NCBI RefSeq assembly: GCF_003149455.1
Contig: NZ_QFFK01000016.1
Span: 22,068 to 86,067, forward strand
Direction: 5' to 3'
Length of the DNA stretch: 64,000 nucleotides
From: Chitinophaga deserti
GTDB taxonomy: Bacteria > Bacteroidota > Bacteroidia > Chitinophagales > Chitinophagaceae
Part shown: piece after piece, positions 7,379-14,932 of the stretch
Position numbering within the stretch: the stretch's first letter is position 1
Layout of the letters: every line of letters begins with the position of its first letter
Notes under the pieces: generated by a model
What the model saw: the letters and a program-made list of their open reading frames with translations, nothing else
Database searches by the model: none
Told to the model about the DNA's origin: nothing
Position numbers and translations under genes: made by a program

Positions 7379-9433
7379 ATGAAGATTGTCTTATTAACAG
7401 TCATACAGTTCATGTGCTGTATGGCTGCGGCTTTGAGCAATGCCGGAAATGCGGATAATAGAGCAGGCGTAGTGGCAGAAGGGCAGTTGCTGGAAGTAAC
7501 CTGGCCGGCAGGCAAATCCGGTACCGGAAGGGTAGTATTCGACCTCGCACCCGGCAACCCGCTTTTCAATGAAATATCCCTGAACGGAAAAAGGATCGCC
7601 TCCGGTGTGGACCCTGCTTTTGTAGTGAGCGTTGGCAGAAGGGATCTGCTATCCCAAAACGGCTGGAACATATTCTTCGACAAAGTACCGGAAAGGCCTT
7701 ACCAGACTTACCTGCTATCCATTGCCAAAACCGATGCATCAGTTAAAAAGGAAGGAAGCCGTACGGTTGTAACCGTTGGACCGGTTTCAGCAGGTTCATT
7801 CAAAGGCCATCTCGAAATCACTTTTTATCATGGAAGCCCCTTGCTGAATGTTGCCGCGGTAGTATCTACAGACAAAGATGCCACTGCAATTGTATTCGAC
7901 GCAGGCATAGCCGGTGAGAAGGCAGACTGGCAGCAGGTTGCATGGATCAATACCAGCGATAGTCTTATCAATGCAAAAACATCCGCGGCAGACAGTGCCC
8001 GTAATGTGCCAGTGAAATACCGTGCCATTGCAGCATCGGGTAAAGAAGGCACACTGGCCCTGTTTCCGCCTCCGCACCAGTATTTTTACCCGCTGGATGA
8101 AGCCTTCAATCTCCGGTTCACCTGGTATGGGAAAGGATACCGCGGACTGGTGAAAGGGAACGGGATTGGCATCCGGCAGGAACTGCAGGGGGATAAGCGT
8201 TTCGTACCCTGGTTCAATGCCCCGCCGGGAACCCGGCAGCGCATGAACTTCTTTTGTTTGCTGAACAATGAAAGCGAAGCGGCAGCCTTTGCCGCAGTGA
8301 AGCGATTTACGCATAACGATCAGTATGTAAAGCTTCCCGGGTTTAAGACCATGTCGAGCCATTTTCATAACGAGTTCGTCATGAAAGTGATCATGGCCGG
8401 GAAGCCGGTGCCTGAGCATCCTGAATTTGTGGATGTGTTTAAGCAGCTGGGGGTAGATATCGTACACCTTGCAGAGTTTCATTACACCGCCGATCCCAGA
8501 GGGCCGGACGAGAAGCGTTTGCCGCAGTTAAAGGCGCTTTTTGACCTGTGTGAGCAGCATTCGGGGAAAGACTTCCTGCTGTTGCCGGGTGAAGAGCCGA
8601 ATGAGTTCTTTGGCGGGCATTGGCTGAACATCTTCCCCCGGCCGGTTTACTGGGTGATGTCGCGCAAAGGCGAAAGGCCTTATGTGGAAGAGAAAGCGGG
8701 TTACGGGAAAGTGTATCACGTTGGCAACAAGGAGGAAATGCTGCAATTGCTGAAAGATGAAAAAGGCCTGGCCTGGACGGCCCACCCACGCACGAAAGGT
8801 TCCGTGAATACCCCGGATATCTATAACCATGAATCGTTCTTTCAGTCGGACCGGTTTATGGGTGCCGCCTGGAAAGCCATGCCTGCCGATCTTTCGGAGC
8901 CACGCCTTGGTAAACGGGTGCTGGACCTAATGGATGATATGAACAACTGGGGCGCACGGAAAACGGTGATAGCCGAAGCAGATCTGTTCACCATCACGAA
9001 AGAAAATGAAATGTACGCCCACATGAACGTCAACTACCTGATGCTGGATAAAATGCCGGCGTATAAAGACAGCTGGCTGCCCATTCTGGATGCCATGCAG
9101 CACGGGCGCTTTTTCAGTACAACGGGGGAGGTGCTGATGCCATCGCTGAAGGTGAACGGGACGCTCCCCGGCGACAACCTGCAGCTATCGGCCATCGGCA
9201 CGGCAGATATTGCACTCACTCTCCGCTGGACCTTCCCCATGCAATTTGCAGAAATCATTTCCGGGGACGGTGAAAAGGTGTACCGTGAAAAGATAGACCT
9301 TACTGATACGGAGGCATTTGGTGAAAAGGAGTTCCGGTTCAGCAGCAGGCTGGCCGGCAGGAAGTGGGTGCGTGTGGAAGCCTGGGATGTTGCGGCAAAC
9401 GGGGCTTTCAGCCAAACGTTTTACATCCGGTGA
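7379..9433 (+). CDS. Large secreted protein of unknown function, possible PHP-like metal-binding C-terminal half
   Basis: A 684-residue protein with an N-terminal signal peptide (about residues 1-20). The first ~270 residues look like beta-rich, carbohydrate-binding-like modules. From about residue 330 comes a segment with many His and acidic residues: HFHNEF, VDIVHLAEFHYTADPRGPDEKR, LLLPGEEPNEFFGGHW and AWTAHPRTKGS. Such His/Asp/Glu clusters with a TIM-barrel-like rhythm recall the PHP or amidohydrolase folds, but no family could be named with certainty. The C-terminus (about 600-684) is again beta-rich. It stands alone, 145 bp after trmN6, and is likely a periplasmic or outer-membrane-associated hydrolase. 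Confidence 0.7.
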   Translation: MKIVLLTVIQFMCCMAAALSNAGNADNRAGVVAEGQLLEVTWPAGKSGTGRVVFDLAPGNPLFNEISLNGKRIASGVDPAFVVSVGRRDLLSQNGWNIFFDKVPERPYQTYLLSIAKTDASVKKEGSRTVVTVGPVSAGSFKGHLEITFYHGSPLLNVAAVVSTDKDATAIVFDAGIAGEKADWQQVAWINTSDSLINAKTSAADSARNVPVKYRAIAASGKEGTLALFPPPHQYFYPLDEAFNLRFTWYGKGYRGLVKGNGIGIRQELQGDKRFVPWFNAPPGTRQRMNFFCLLNNESEAAAFAAVKRFTHNDQYVKLPGFKTMSSHFHNEFVMKVIMAGKPVPEHPEFVDVFKQLGVDIVHLAEFHYTADPRGPDEKRLPQLKALFDLCEQHSGKDFLLLPGEEPNEFFGGHWLNIFPRPVYWVMSRKGERPYVEEKAGYGKVYHVGNKEEMLQLLKDEKGLAWTAHPRTKGSVNTPDIYNHESFFQSDRFMGAAWKAMPADLSEPRLGKRVLDLMDDMNNWGARKTVIAEADLFTITKENEMYAHMNVNYLMLDKMPAYKDSWLPILDAMQHGRFFSTTGEVLMPSLKVNGTLPGDNLQLSAIGTADIALTLRWTFPMQFAEIISGDGEKVYREKIDLTDTEAFGEKEFRFSSRLAGRKWVRVEAWDVAANGAFSQTFYIR

Positions 9434-9573
9434 ATTGGCAACAAACGGGGCAGGCCGGATTAAAAAATAAGCAAAGAAATAAGGTAATAGGCTGAAAATG
9501 AAGGCAATGTAGCGTTTGTTTCCGGTTCGGGTACGGCTATGGAAGGTTATGGCAGGGGATACTGAAACCTTGC

Positions 9574-9720
9574 CTAAAGGGTACTCTAATGTATATGTAT
9601 TGCAGGGATTCCGCTACAGTAAAGGGTTTGGTACTGTTTTATATACATTTGATATACAGTAACCCTTCTTTAAGGGTTAAGTAAGTATACAGATAGGGGG
9701 AGTTTGTTACTGGTTTTGGC
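9574..9720. repeat. Degenerate 11-bp-unit array in a gene-free spacer
   Basis: The 350-bp gap 9434-9783 has no gene. Within it ATATACAT (9641), ATATACAG (9652) and GTATACAG (9685) lie 11 and 33 bp apart, i.e. in the same 11-bp register. The block 9636-9674 is homologous, inverted, to 39772-39799 except for one extra 11-bp unit (9650-9660). A short palindrome TAACCCTT / AAGGGTTA lies at 9660-9679. Confidence 0.55.
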
Positions 9721-9736
9721 TTTAGGATATAAAGAA

Positions 9737-9776
9737 GAGGCTGTCTTACCTGTTTGTTAAAATAGCAGACAGCCTC
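9737..9776 (-). terminator. Long hairpin between convergent genes
   Basis: Perfect 10-bp stem GAGGCTGTCT / AGACAGCCTC with a 20-nt loop. It lies just beyond the stop of the collagen-like lipoprotein gene. There is no long T run, so termination is likely but not certain. Confidence 0.45.
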
Positions 9777-9783
9777 CTGCATT

Positions 9784-10374
9784 TTAATCTTTTAACCCGA
9801 GATGCGCTTTTACCGCGGCATAATCAGTCCAGTTAACCGAAGATGCTGATCTCGACTGTGTATTGCCGGGCACGATCATGTACCGGTATTGCTGGTACTT
9901 CTTGCCATTGACAGTGACGGTGCTTAAGTCAGCATTTGAATACAGTTCGAGCTTTTGTGTGTAGGACGCGAGATCGATGTATAGTCCGGAATTACTTCTG
10001 TAAGGCAACGAAAATATAACCGGGTCGGTTGCGTCGTTGCTGTTGATGTATACTTTTACATCTGCTGTGTTTAACATCGCGAGGGTAAGTTTGGGCGCGT
10101 CAATCACGGCGAAGTAGCCAATTGTGTCGATTTTCCCGCCTGCCAGATGAATAGTATCCGGCTTAAACGGTACATCCAGCCATCCGGAATAGATCACGGT
10201 GCCGGAAACGCCATCACCTTTGGGGCCCGCAGGACCCGGGGGACCAGCAGGGCCTTGCAGGCCATTCTGTCCCTGCGGGCCAACCTCGCCGTCTTTACCG
10301 CAAGATGCTATAAGCATAATAGAAAACAGCCCTGTAACCAGGACTAAAGGGGAAATAAGATTTCGTCTTTTCAT
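9784..10374 (-). CDS. Collagen-like repeat lipoprotein
   Basis: A 196-residue lipoprotein: signal peptide with lipobox LIASC (Cys25), followed at residues 32-55 by eight Gly-X-Y triplets (including GPAGPPGPAGPKGDG), a short collagen-like stalk. The remaining ~140 residues form a beta-rich domain of unknown function with the segment YQYRYMIVPGN near the end. This layout, a lipid anchor, a collagen-like triple-helical stalk and a C-terminal domain, is common in Bacteroidota surface lipoproteins. The start at 10374 is chosen because it gives a proper signal peptide; an in-frame upstream extension would add 23 residues. Confidence 0.75.
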   Translation of the reverse strand: MKRRNLISPLVLVTGLFSIMLIASCGKDGEVGPQGQNGLQGPAGPPGPAGPKGDGVSGTVIYSGWLDVPFKPDTIHLAGGKIDTIGYFAVIDAPKLTLAMLNTADVKVYINSNDATDPVIFSLPYRSNSGLYIDLASYTQKLELYSNADLSTVTVNGKKYQQYRYMIVPGNTQSRSASSVNWTDYAAVKAHLGLKD

Positions 10375-10655
10375 ATCGGAGATTGTGTTAATGGCTAGAA
10401 GGGTAAGGGATTTCACACCCGGGTGTGGAGAAACAAAATACAATATTCCTTTAGTATTGTTACCCCTTAATACTTTTTATGCCACAACGAGGAGCGCCTA
10501 CACGCTTATTAACACCGGACCTGCAAATAAAAAGGTCATAGTATCCATATTTGAGGAGGTACATTAATCTTCAGGATAACAAAACTGAAAGACCGGGGAG
10601 GGTAGTTATAGCAGAATTGAAAAGCAGGATGGGAAGGATGGGGCAGGGGCATAAA

Positions 10656-10682
10656 AAAAGCCGGAGAATATCTCCGGCTTTT
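10656..10682 (-). terminator. Terminator of tRNA-Leu
   Basis: Read leftward: AAAAGCCGGAGA, loop TAT, TCTCCGGC and a run of seven T. It begins 8 bp beyond the 3' end of the tRNA. Confidence 0.85.
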
Positions 10683-10690
10683 GAATCTTG

Positions 10691-10774
10691 TGCCCAGAAC
10701 AGGAATCGAACCTGCACTCCGTTGCCGAAACAAGATTTTGAGTCTAGCGCGTCTACCAATTCCGCCATCTGGGC
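10691..10774 (-). tRNA. tRNA-Leu (anticodon CAA)
   Basis: An 84-nt class II tRNA read leftward. The acceptor stem GCCCAGA pairs with TCTGGGC and the discriminator base is A. The D arm holds AATTGGTAGACGC, the anticodon loop is CTCAAAA giving CAA (reads UUG), a long variable arm follows, and the T arm has GGTTCGATTCC. The CCA end is not encoded. A near-consensus promoter lies just upstream and a terminator just downstream, so it is a single-gene unit. Confidence 0.95.
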
Positions 10775-10788
10775 ATGCGATCCAGCCG

Positions 10789-11121
10789 TCAGGCCTTATC
10801 GCGGGTTGCAAATGTAGAAATTCTTTGTTGAATCCGCAATAAATATTTCAGTTTTGCATAACATTCTTTCAGTAAAACTACCTGGGCAGGGGTAGCTTTT
10901 CCCTGGGAAAATGCCGCCAGTTCCGGGCTTACCTCATCCTCCAGCCTGTCCATCCATTCCGCGATCCTGCGGCCCAGCAGCAGCACTGCACCTTCATCGC
11001 CGACATGCTCCAGTGTAAACAGCTGGCTGTTCACTTCCAGCATCTCCATCATGAAGATTTCGGGTAAAACGTATTTCTCCCCGGGCACCATCAGCCCTTC
11101 GAATTTTTTCAGTTCCTCCAT
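10789..11121 (-). CDS. Hypothetical helical protein
   Basis: A 110-residue, mostly helical cytoplasmic protein beginning MEELKKFEGLMVPGEKYVLP, with no signal peptide, membrane segment or recognised domain. The ATG at 11121 is chosen because a TAnnTTTG element sits at 11139-11146 on this strand; a longer in-frame start (11298) would run across that element and into the divergent dehydrogenase gene. Its 3' end overlaps the promoter of tRNA-Leu by a few bases. Function unknown. Confidence 0.6.
   Translation of the reverse strand: MEELKKFEGLMVPGEKYVLPEIFMMEMLEVNSQLFTLEHVGDEGAVLLLGRRIAEWMDRLEDEVSPELAAFSQGKATPAQVVLLKECYAKLKYLLRIQQRISTFATRDKA
10809..10839 (-). promoter_or_regulatory. Promoter of tRNA-Leu
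   Basis: On the minus strand TTG (10837-10839), 20 bp, then TACATTTG (10809-10816): a textbook Bacteroidota promoter. The predicted start near 10803 gives about 28 nt of leader before the mature tRNA. Confidence 0.65.
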
Positions 11122-11138
11122 CCGATTTTGCAAAAAAG

Positions 11139-11146
11139 CAAATTTA
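11139..11146 (-). promoter_or_regulatory. -7 promoter element for the 110-residue hypothetical gene
   Basis: TAAATTTG on the minus strand matches TAnnTTTG and lies 17 bp upstream of the ATG at 11121. Confidence 0.45.
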
Positions 11147-11200
11147 CAGTAATGTTGCAGCATTCGATTCAAACACCAAGAAACAATCCACGAAACAAAC

Positions 11201-12409
11201 ATGACTTCCTTACACATCGGATTGATCCGGGAAGAAAAGATTCCGCAAGATAACCGCGTTGCATTTACCCCCCAACAATGCCAATGGATCCTCTCCAATT
11301 ACCCCACCGTAAAAATCACCGTTCAGCCATCGCCGCACCGCAGCTTCAAAGACGATGAATACCGCGCCGCGGGCATCAACGTCAGTGAAGATCTTTCCGG
11401 ATGCGACACCCTGCTGGGCATCAAAGAAGTACCGGTTGAAAAGCTGCTCCCCGGCAAAACCTACCTGTTCTTCTCCCACACCAAAAAGCTGCAGCCACAA
11501 AACCAGCATATGCTGCAAACCATTATGGAACGCAAGATCACGCTGATCGACTATGAGTGCCTCGTTCATCCTGACGGGCAGCGCATCCTTGGTTTCGGTT
11601 TCTTCGCCGGTGTGGTAGGCGCGCATAACGGCCTCCTCGAATTTGGGCGCCGTACCGGGCTGTTCAACTTCAAGCGGGTACATGAATGCCACGACTTCCA
11701 GGAGCTGATCACCCATTACTTCGGCGTAAAACTGCCACCAGTTAAGATTGTAACCACAGGATCGGGCAGGGTAACTGCAGGTATACTGGAAGTGATGGGA
11801 CTGCTGGGCATCAAATACATCCCGCCGGAAGAGTTCCTTATCAACGAATACGCCTATCCCGTATACACCCAGCTCAAAGCCGGTGAGCTTTACCTCCGCC
11901 GGTCCGACAAAACCTACAGCCGGGAAGATTTTCATAACCATCCGGAGCTGTACGACTGCAAATTCCTGCCGTTCGTTACCTGCTCAGATATCCTCATGAA
12001 CGGTATTTACTGGGATCAGGATATTGCCCCGTTATTTACCTGGGACGATCTCGCCAAAGATAACTTCCGCATACAGGTGATTGCCGATATTACCGACGAC
12101 CAGGGCGGTTCTGTACCCTGTAATCTCGGAGATGCCACAATAGAAGATCCGGTATACGGTGTGCATCGCAAAGAGCGTGAAAAGATAGCGCCTTACGATG
12201 CCGAAGGTGTTACCATGATGTGCGTAGGCAATCTACCCAACGAGCTTCCCAGAGACGCCTCCCAGTTCTTCGGCGACCATCTCATGAAGTACGTGTTCGA
12301 TGATCTGGTGAATGGAGGCAGCGAAATGATCACCAAAGCCACTATCACTGATAACGGCCATCTTACCGACCGCTACGCTTATATGGCTGACTATGCGAAA
12401 GGGGAGTAA
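11201..12409 (+). CDS. Saccharopine dehydrogenase-like / alanine dehydrogenase N-terminal domain protein
   Basis: A 402-residue NAD(P)-dependent enzyme. The N-terminus (IGLIREEKIPQDNRVAFTPQQ) is the AlaDH/PNT N-terminal domain shared by alanine dehydrogenase and lysine-forming saccharopine dehydrogenases. A Rossmann-like segment KIVTTGSGRVTAGILEVMGLLGI lies near residues 182-204, and the tail VIADITDDQGGSVPCNLG resembles the LYS1-type saccharopine dehydrogenases. The likely reaction is reversible cleavage of saccharopine to lysine and 2-oxoglutarate or a related reductive amination; the substrate is not certain. It stands alone, divergent from the small hypothetical gene. Confidence 0.8.
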   Translation: MTSLHIGLIREEKIPQDNRVAFTPQQCQWILSNYPTVKITVQPSPHRSFKDDEYRAAGINVSEDLSGCDTLLGIKEVPVEKLLPGKTYLFFSHTKKLQPQNQHMLQTIMERKITLIDYECLVHPDGQRILGFGFFAGVVGAHNGLLEFGRRTGLFNFKRVHECHDFQELITHYFGVKLPPVKIVTTGSGRVTAGILEVMGLLGIKYIPPEEFLINEYAYPVYTQLKAGELYLRRSDKTYSREDFHNHPELYDCKFLPFVTCSDILMNGIYWDQDIAPLFTWDDLAKDNFRIQVIADITDDQGGSVPCNLGDATIEDPVYGVHRKEREKIAPYDAEGVTMMCVGNLPNELPRDASQFFGDHLMKYVFDDLVNGGSEMITKATITDNGHLTDRYAYMADYAKGE

Positions 12410-12418
12410 ATCCTGCGG

Positions 12419-12841
12419 TTAATTATCCTTGTTCTTCGCCTGCTTACGTTCAAACCTCTGTTTGGCGATGCTGTATGCCTCTTCAATGTACTGGAGGGTA
12501 TCTGTCATTTGTTGGCCCTCCGGGTTGAGGATACAGATGTAATACTGTGCCGCATAATGCGGATGGGGGAGGAAGCGGTTTAATGCCGTGTAATCCTTTT
12601 CTTCATCAGGATCGGGGAACAGTGCGGTAAACGTATCCTTCCTTATGCCTATGTTAACCCTGTACACGCCTTCGCGGGAGAGGCCGGAGATATTGTCGTA
12701 TTCATTATCGGATAAGGCAATAGTCGCCACCGGCAGGGCTTGTTCCGATGCGTAGAAATAGAAGATGTACCCGCCATGCTCCATGCGCGTTACGTTCGGG
12801 AGGTTCGATGAAATGTATTGTTCAATCTGATGTACTGACAT
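12419..12841 (-). CDS. DUF6194 family protein
   Basis: A 140-residue cytoplasmic protein. The N-terminus (IEQYISSNLPNVTRME), the central FYFYASEQALPVATIALSDNEYDN and the ending with HPHYAAQYYICILNP match my memory of DUF6194, a family of small bacterial proteins without known function. It is convergent with the dehydrogenase gene (9-bp gap) and divergent from the HxlR regulator, sharing a 98-bp promoter region with it. A regulator-target relation with the HxlR protein is possible but not shown. Confidence 0.65.
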   Translation of the reverse strand: MSVHQIEQYISSNLPNVTRMEHGGYIFYFYASEQALPVATIALSDNEYDNISGLSREGVYRVNIGIRKDTFTALFPDPDEEKDYTALNRFLPHPHYAAQYYICILNPEGQQMTDTLQYIEEAYSIAKQRFERKQAKNKDN

Positions 12842-12881
12842 ATTCCCTGTAGTTTGAGCGTGTAAAGTTAGGGTGATGAAT

Positions 12882-12889
12882 TACATTTG
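12882..12889 (+). promoter_or_regulatory. -7 promoter element for the HxlR gene
   Basis: TACATTTG matches TAnnTTTG, 50 bp upstream of the ATG at 12940. Confidence 0.45.
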
Positions 12890-12907
12890 AAAAGTACTTA
12901 CCTTCCC

Positions 12908-12920
12908 GTCACCTAGTGAC
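12908..12920. promoter_or_regulatory. Palindrome GTCAC-CTA-GTGAC, candidate HxlR operator
   Basis: A perfect 5-bp inverted repeat with a 3-bp centre, between the -7 element and the start codon of the HxlR gene. HxlR-type regulators bind short palindromes as dimers, so autoregulation is plausible. Confidence 0.35.
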
Positions 12921-12939
12921 ACGGATTAAAGCATTCAGC

Positions 12940-13293
12940 ATGGATAAGCATTTGAAGCCAAAAATAAATCCGGAGCCTTGTCCGTTCCAGGAAGCGATGG
13001 ACTTACTTTCCGGTAAATGGACCATGTCTATCGTAAATGCCCTTATGAGCGGAACACTCCGGTTTACGGAACTGGAGCGTTGCATAACCGGCATCAATAC
13101 CCGGATGCTGGCCCGGGAGCTGAAAGCACTGGAAAGGAAGCACATCATTACCCGCAAAGCATACCCTACCGTACCACCAACGGTGGAGTATACCCTCACA
13201 GGGAAAGGAGAGTCCCTGAAACCGGTGCTGGTGGAAATACAGTCGTGGGCCATGCAAAATTATACCCGTTCACTTACCAGGGAAACCACATAA
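12940..13293 (+). CDS. HxlR-family winged-helix transcriptional regulator
   Basis: A 117-residue regulator with the HxlR signature: PCPFQEAMDLLSGKWTMSIVNAL at the N-terminus with one conserved Cys, RFTELERCITGINTRMLARELKALE for the recognition helix, and the wing PTVPPTVEYTLTGKGE. Members sense electrophiles, often through that Cys, and repress a neighbouring gene. The ATG at 12940 is preferred over a GTG at 12916 because it follows the candidate operator and gives the usual length. The divergent DUF6194 gene is the nearest possible target. Confidence 0.9.
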   Translation: MDKHLKPKINPEPCPFQEAMDLLSGKWTMSIVNALMSGTLRFTELERCITGINTRMLARELKALERKHIITRKAYPTVPPTVEYTLTGKGESLKPVLVEIQSWAMQNYTRSLTRETT

Positions 13294-13334
13294 GCAGCCT
13301 GCCATCTGTTCCATGTTATCACGTATAATTCTTT

Positions 13335-13361
13335 AACCCGCAGGAAACTGCGGGTTTTTCT
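13335..13361 (+). terminator. Terminator of the HxlR gene
   Basis: Stem AACCCGCA / TGCGGGTT, loop GGAAAC, followed by TTTCTTATTTT. Confidence 0.85.
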
Positions 13362-13383
13362 TATTTTGGTATAAATTCTCAAT

Positions 13384-14118
13384 ATGAGATCCCTTTACCT
13401 TTTTAGCTGCATCTTCCTCTTTGCCTCCCAGGCTTTTGCACAGAAAATGGAATTCCTCCGCCAATCAGAAACCTTCCGGAAAAGCGGGAAACAACCGGAC
13501 TTTTATTACTGGTCTGCCCACGAGGATACTGCCGGACTTGCCTATGTGGCAACACTGCAGGCGCGTGGTACCGCAATGAATGGGGGTAAAACGCTGTATG
13601 AACTTTGGCTGGGCTGCCTGATGAAAAGCCGGAAAACCGGAGCGAATGCATTCATACTGCAGTCGTTTACAGATACCGATTCCACACAGCCTGTGCTGAT
13701 ACTGGATTTATATTATGCATCCGCCGCAGCAGCAGAGAGGAACGAGGCGCGAAAAGAGCGGAATGTGGTCTATTTGTTTGGAAACAAGGGAAAGCCCATG
13801 CCGGTGAAGGTAAACGGTGAAGAAAAGGACATCCCTGCCAATGGATGGCTGCGATATGAAACACCGCAGGGCAGTGAATTGAAACTCAGTAAGGGAGGTG
13901 TTGGTGGTGCGCATTTGACGATCACGGGAAAAGAAGACCGGCTGGCCACATATTACTCCGTATCCGGCTTCGGGCTGGGAGGGATGGTGCCGCCACCCGG
14001 CACAGTTGGGCTCAGCTTCAATACCGGCAGAATTACCGAGATGCACCCGGACTTTGGAGGGTTGCTGCTGGAAGTACTTAGAAAGAATACCGCACCGGTC
14101 CCTGTAGCTGGTAAATAA
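13384..14118 (+). CDS. Secreted protein of unknown function
   Basis: A 244-residue protein with a signal peptide (residues 1-19, cleavage after AFAQ). The mature part is mixed alpha/beta with segments such as LYELWLGCLMKSRKTGANAFIL, VVYLFGNKGKPMPVKVNGE, a glycine-rich GGVGGAHLTITG, and a tail beginning at PPPGTVGLSFNTGRI. No known domain is recognised. It lies between two clear terminators, so it is monocistronic; a TATTTTGG-like sequence just before the gene may be its -7 element. Confidence 0.65.
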   Translation: MRSLYLFSCIFLFASQAFAQKMEFLRQSETFRKSGKQPDFYYWSAHEDTAGLAYVATLQARGTAMNGGKTLYELWLGCLMKSRKTGANAFILQSFTDTDSTQPVLILDLYYASAAAAERNEARKERNVVYLFGNKGKPMPVKVNGEEKDIPANGWLRYETPQGSELKLSKGGVGGAHLTITGKEDRLATYYSVSGFGLGGMVPPPGTVGLSFNTGRITEMHPDFGGLLLEVLRKNTAPVPVAGK

Positions 14119-14140
14119 ACCAGCGGATATAAAATATTGT

Positions 14141-14173
14141 AGCTCTCCGGTTCATTCCGGGGGGCTTTTTTTA
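14141..14173 (+). terminator. Intrinsic terminator
   Basis: A 10-bp stem AGCTCTCCGG / CCGGGGGGCT (with G-T pairs), loop TTCATT, and a run of T. It follows the secreted-protein gene by 22 bp. Confidence 0.75.
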
Positions 14174-14240
14174 TGACCGGTAAGGATTGATGGGGGAATG
14201 CCCAGCAGAAATATAGTACCGGTGAAATAGCTTTACCGGG

Positions 14241-14480
14241 TTATTTTTTCCGGTCATCGTACCGGAGCTGGATGTCTGCAGGGATAAGGGTTGGTGGTTG
14301 GAGATGTTGTATAACAGACTGCCCGTTACCTGAACTGACTACCTGGCGCTGCAGATTCGGGAGGAAAATAGATTCCGGGCCAATGATGCTGATGGAGATA
14401 TGTGTAATGTCATCTTCCGTAAGACTGTTAATGAACTTTTCGAGGACGATTTGTAAAATCTCGGCTGGGGTTTGCTCCAT
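14241..14480 (-). CDS. Small hypothetical protein
   Basis: A 79-residue protein with no recognised domain. The first half is helical and acidic (EILQIVLEKFINSLTEDDITHI), followed by an ISIIGPESIFLPNLQRQVV strand-like part and a charged tail. It faces the XRE regulator gene across 163 bp, in which no promoter of the usual type stands out for this strand. Confidence 0.4.
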   Translation of the reverse strand: MEQTPAEILQIVLEKFINSLTEDDITHISISIIGPESIFLPNLQRQVVSSGNGQSVIQHLQPPTLIPADIQLRYDDRKK

Positions 14481-14643
14481 TTAATTGTTTTTAGTGAACA
14501 GGGGATGTCTTAAAAAAAAAGTGGCGCTTTAAGCAGTTTCCGGGGCCTGGGTACCTACAGATTTACAGCAAGATAAGTGAAAAAATACACGATGCATCAC
14601 ATACGAGGTCAATATATTTTGCACTTTTCTTCAATTTGGCCGG

Positions 14644-14871
14644 ATGAATGAAATCCGGGACGTTAAATTGCTTAAAGCCCTTGGCACGCGGTTCAAAGAA
14701 CTGCGTGAACAATCTGGTTTGAGCAACCGCGAATTCGCGGATTACGCCGGTATTGGCCATGCCCAGATCCACCGGATCGATACCGGGCAGGTAAATGTAT
14801 CTATCAGCACGCTCAGTGCCATCGCTAAAGTACTCGGCATCTCACTCAGTGATTTATTGCGGGATCTGTAA
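14644..14871 (+). CDS. XRE-family helix-turn-helix regulator
   Basis: A 75-residue protein that is nearly all a single HTH-XRE domain: LGTRFKELREQSGLSNREFA, then YAGIGHAQIHRIDTGQVNVS with the recognition helix around GIGHAQIHRI, and STLSAIAKVLGISLSDLL. Such stand-alone regulators commonly control their own gene and a nearby one. A TATATTTTG sequence upstream (with one base too many) could be the -7 element. The target is unknown. Confidence 0.85.
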   Translation: MNEIRDVKLLKALGTRFKELREQSGLSNREFADYAGIGHAQIHRIDTGQVNVSISTLSAIAKVLGISLSDLLRDL

Positions 14872-14873
14872 AG

Positions 14874-14908
14874 AAAAAACCGGCTACATCTGGGATGCAG
14901 CCGGTTGA
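14874..14908 (-). terminator. Bidirectional terminator
   Basis: Stem AACCGGCT / AGCCGGTT around a 14-16-nt inner loop with partial TGCATCC / GGATGCA-type pairing; A run on the left and T-rich flank serve both the XRE gene and the leftward M20 amidohydrolase operon. Confidence 0.75.
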
Positions 14909-14932
14909 AATATGCTTTAATGCAGTATTCAG

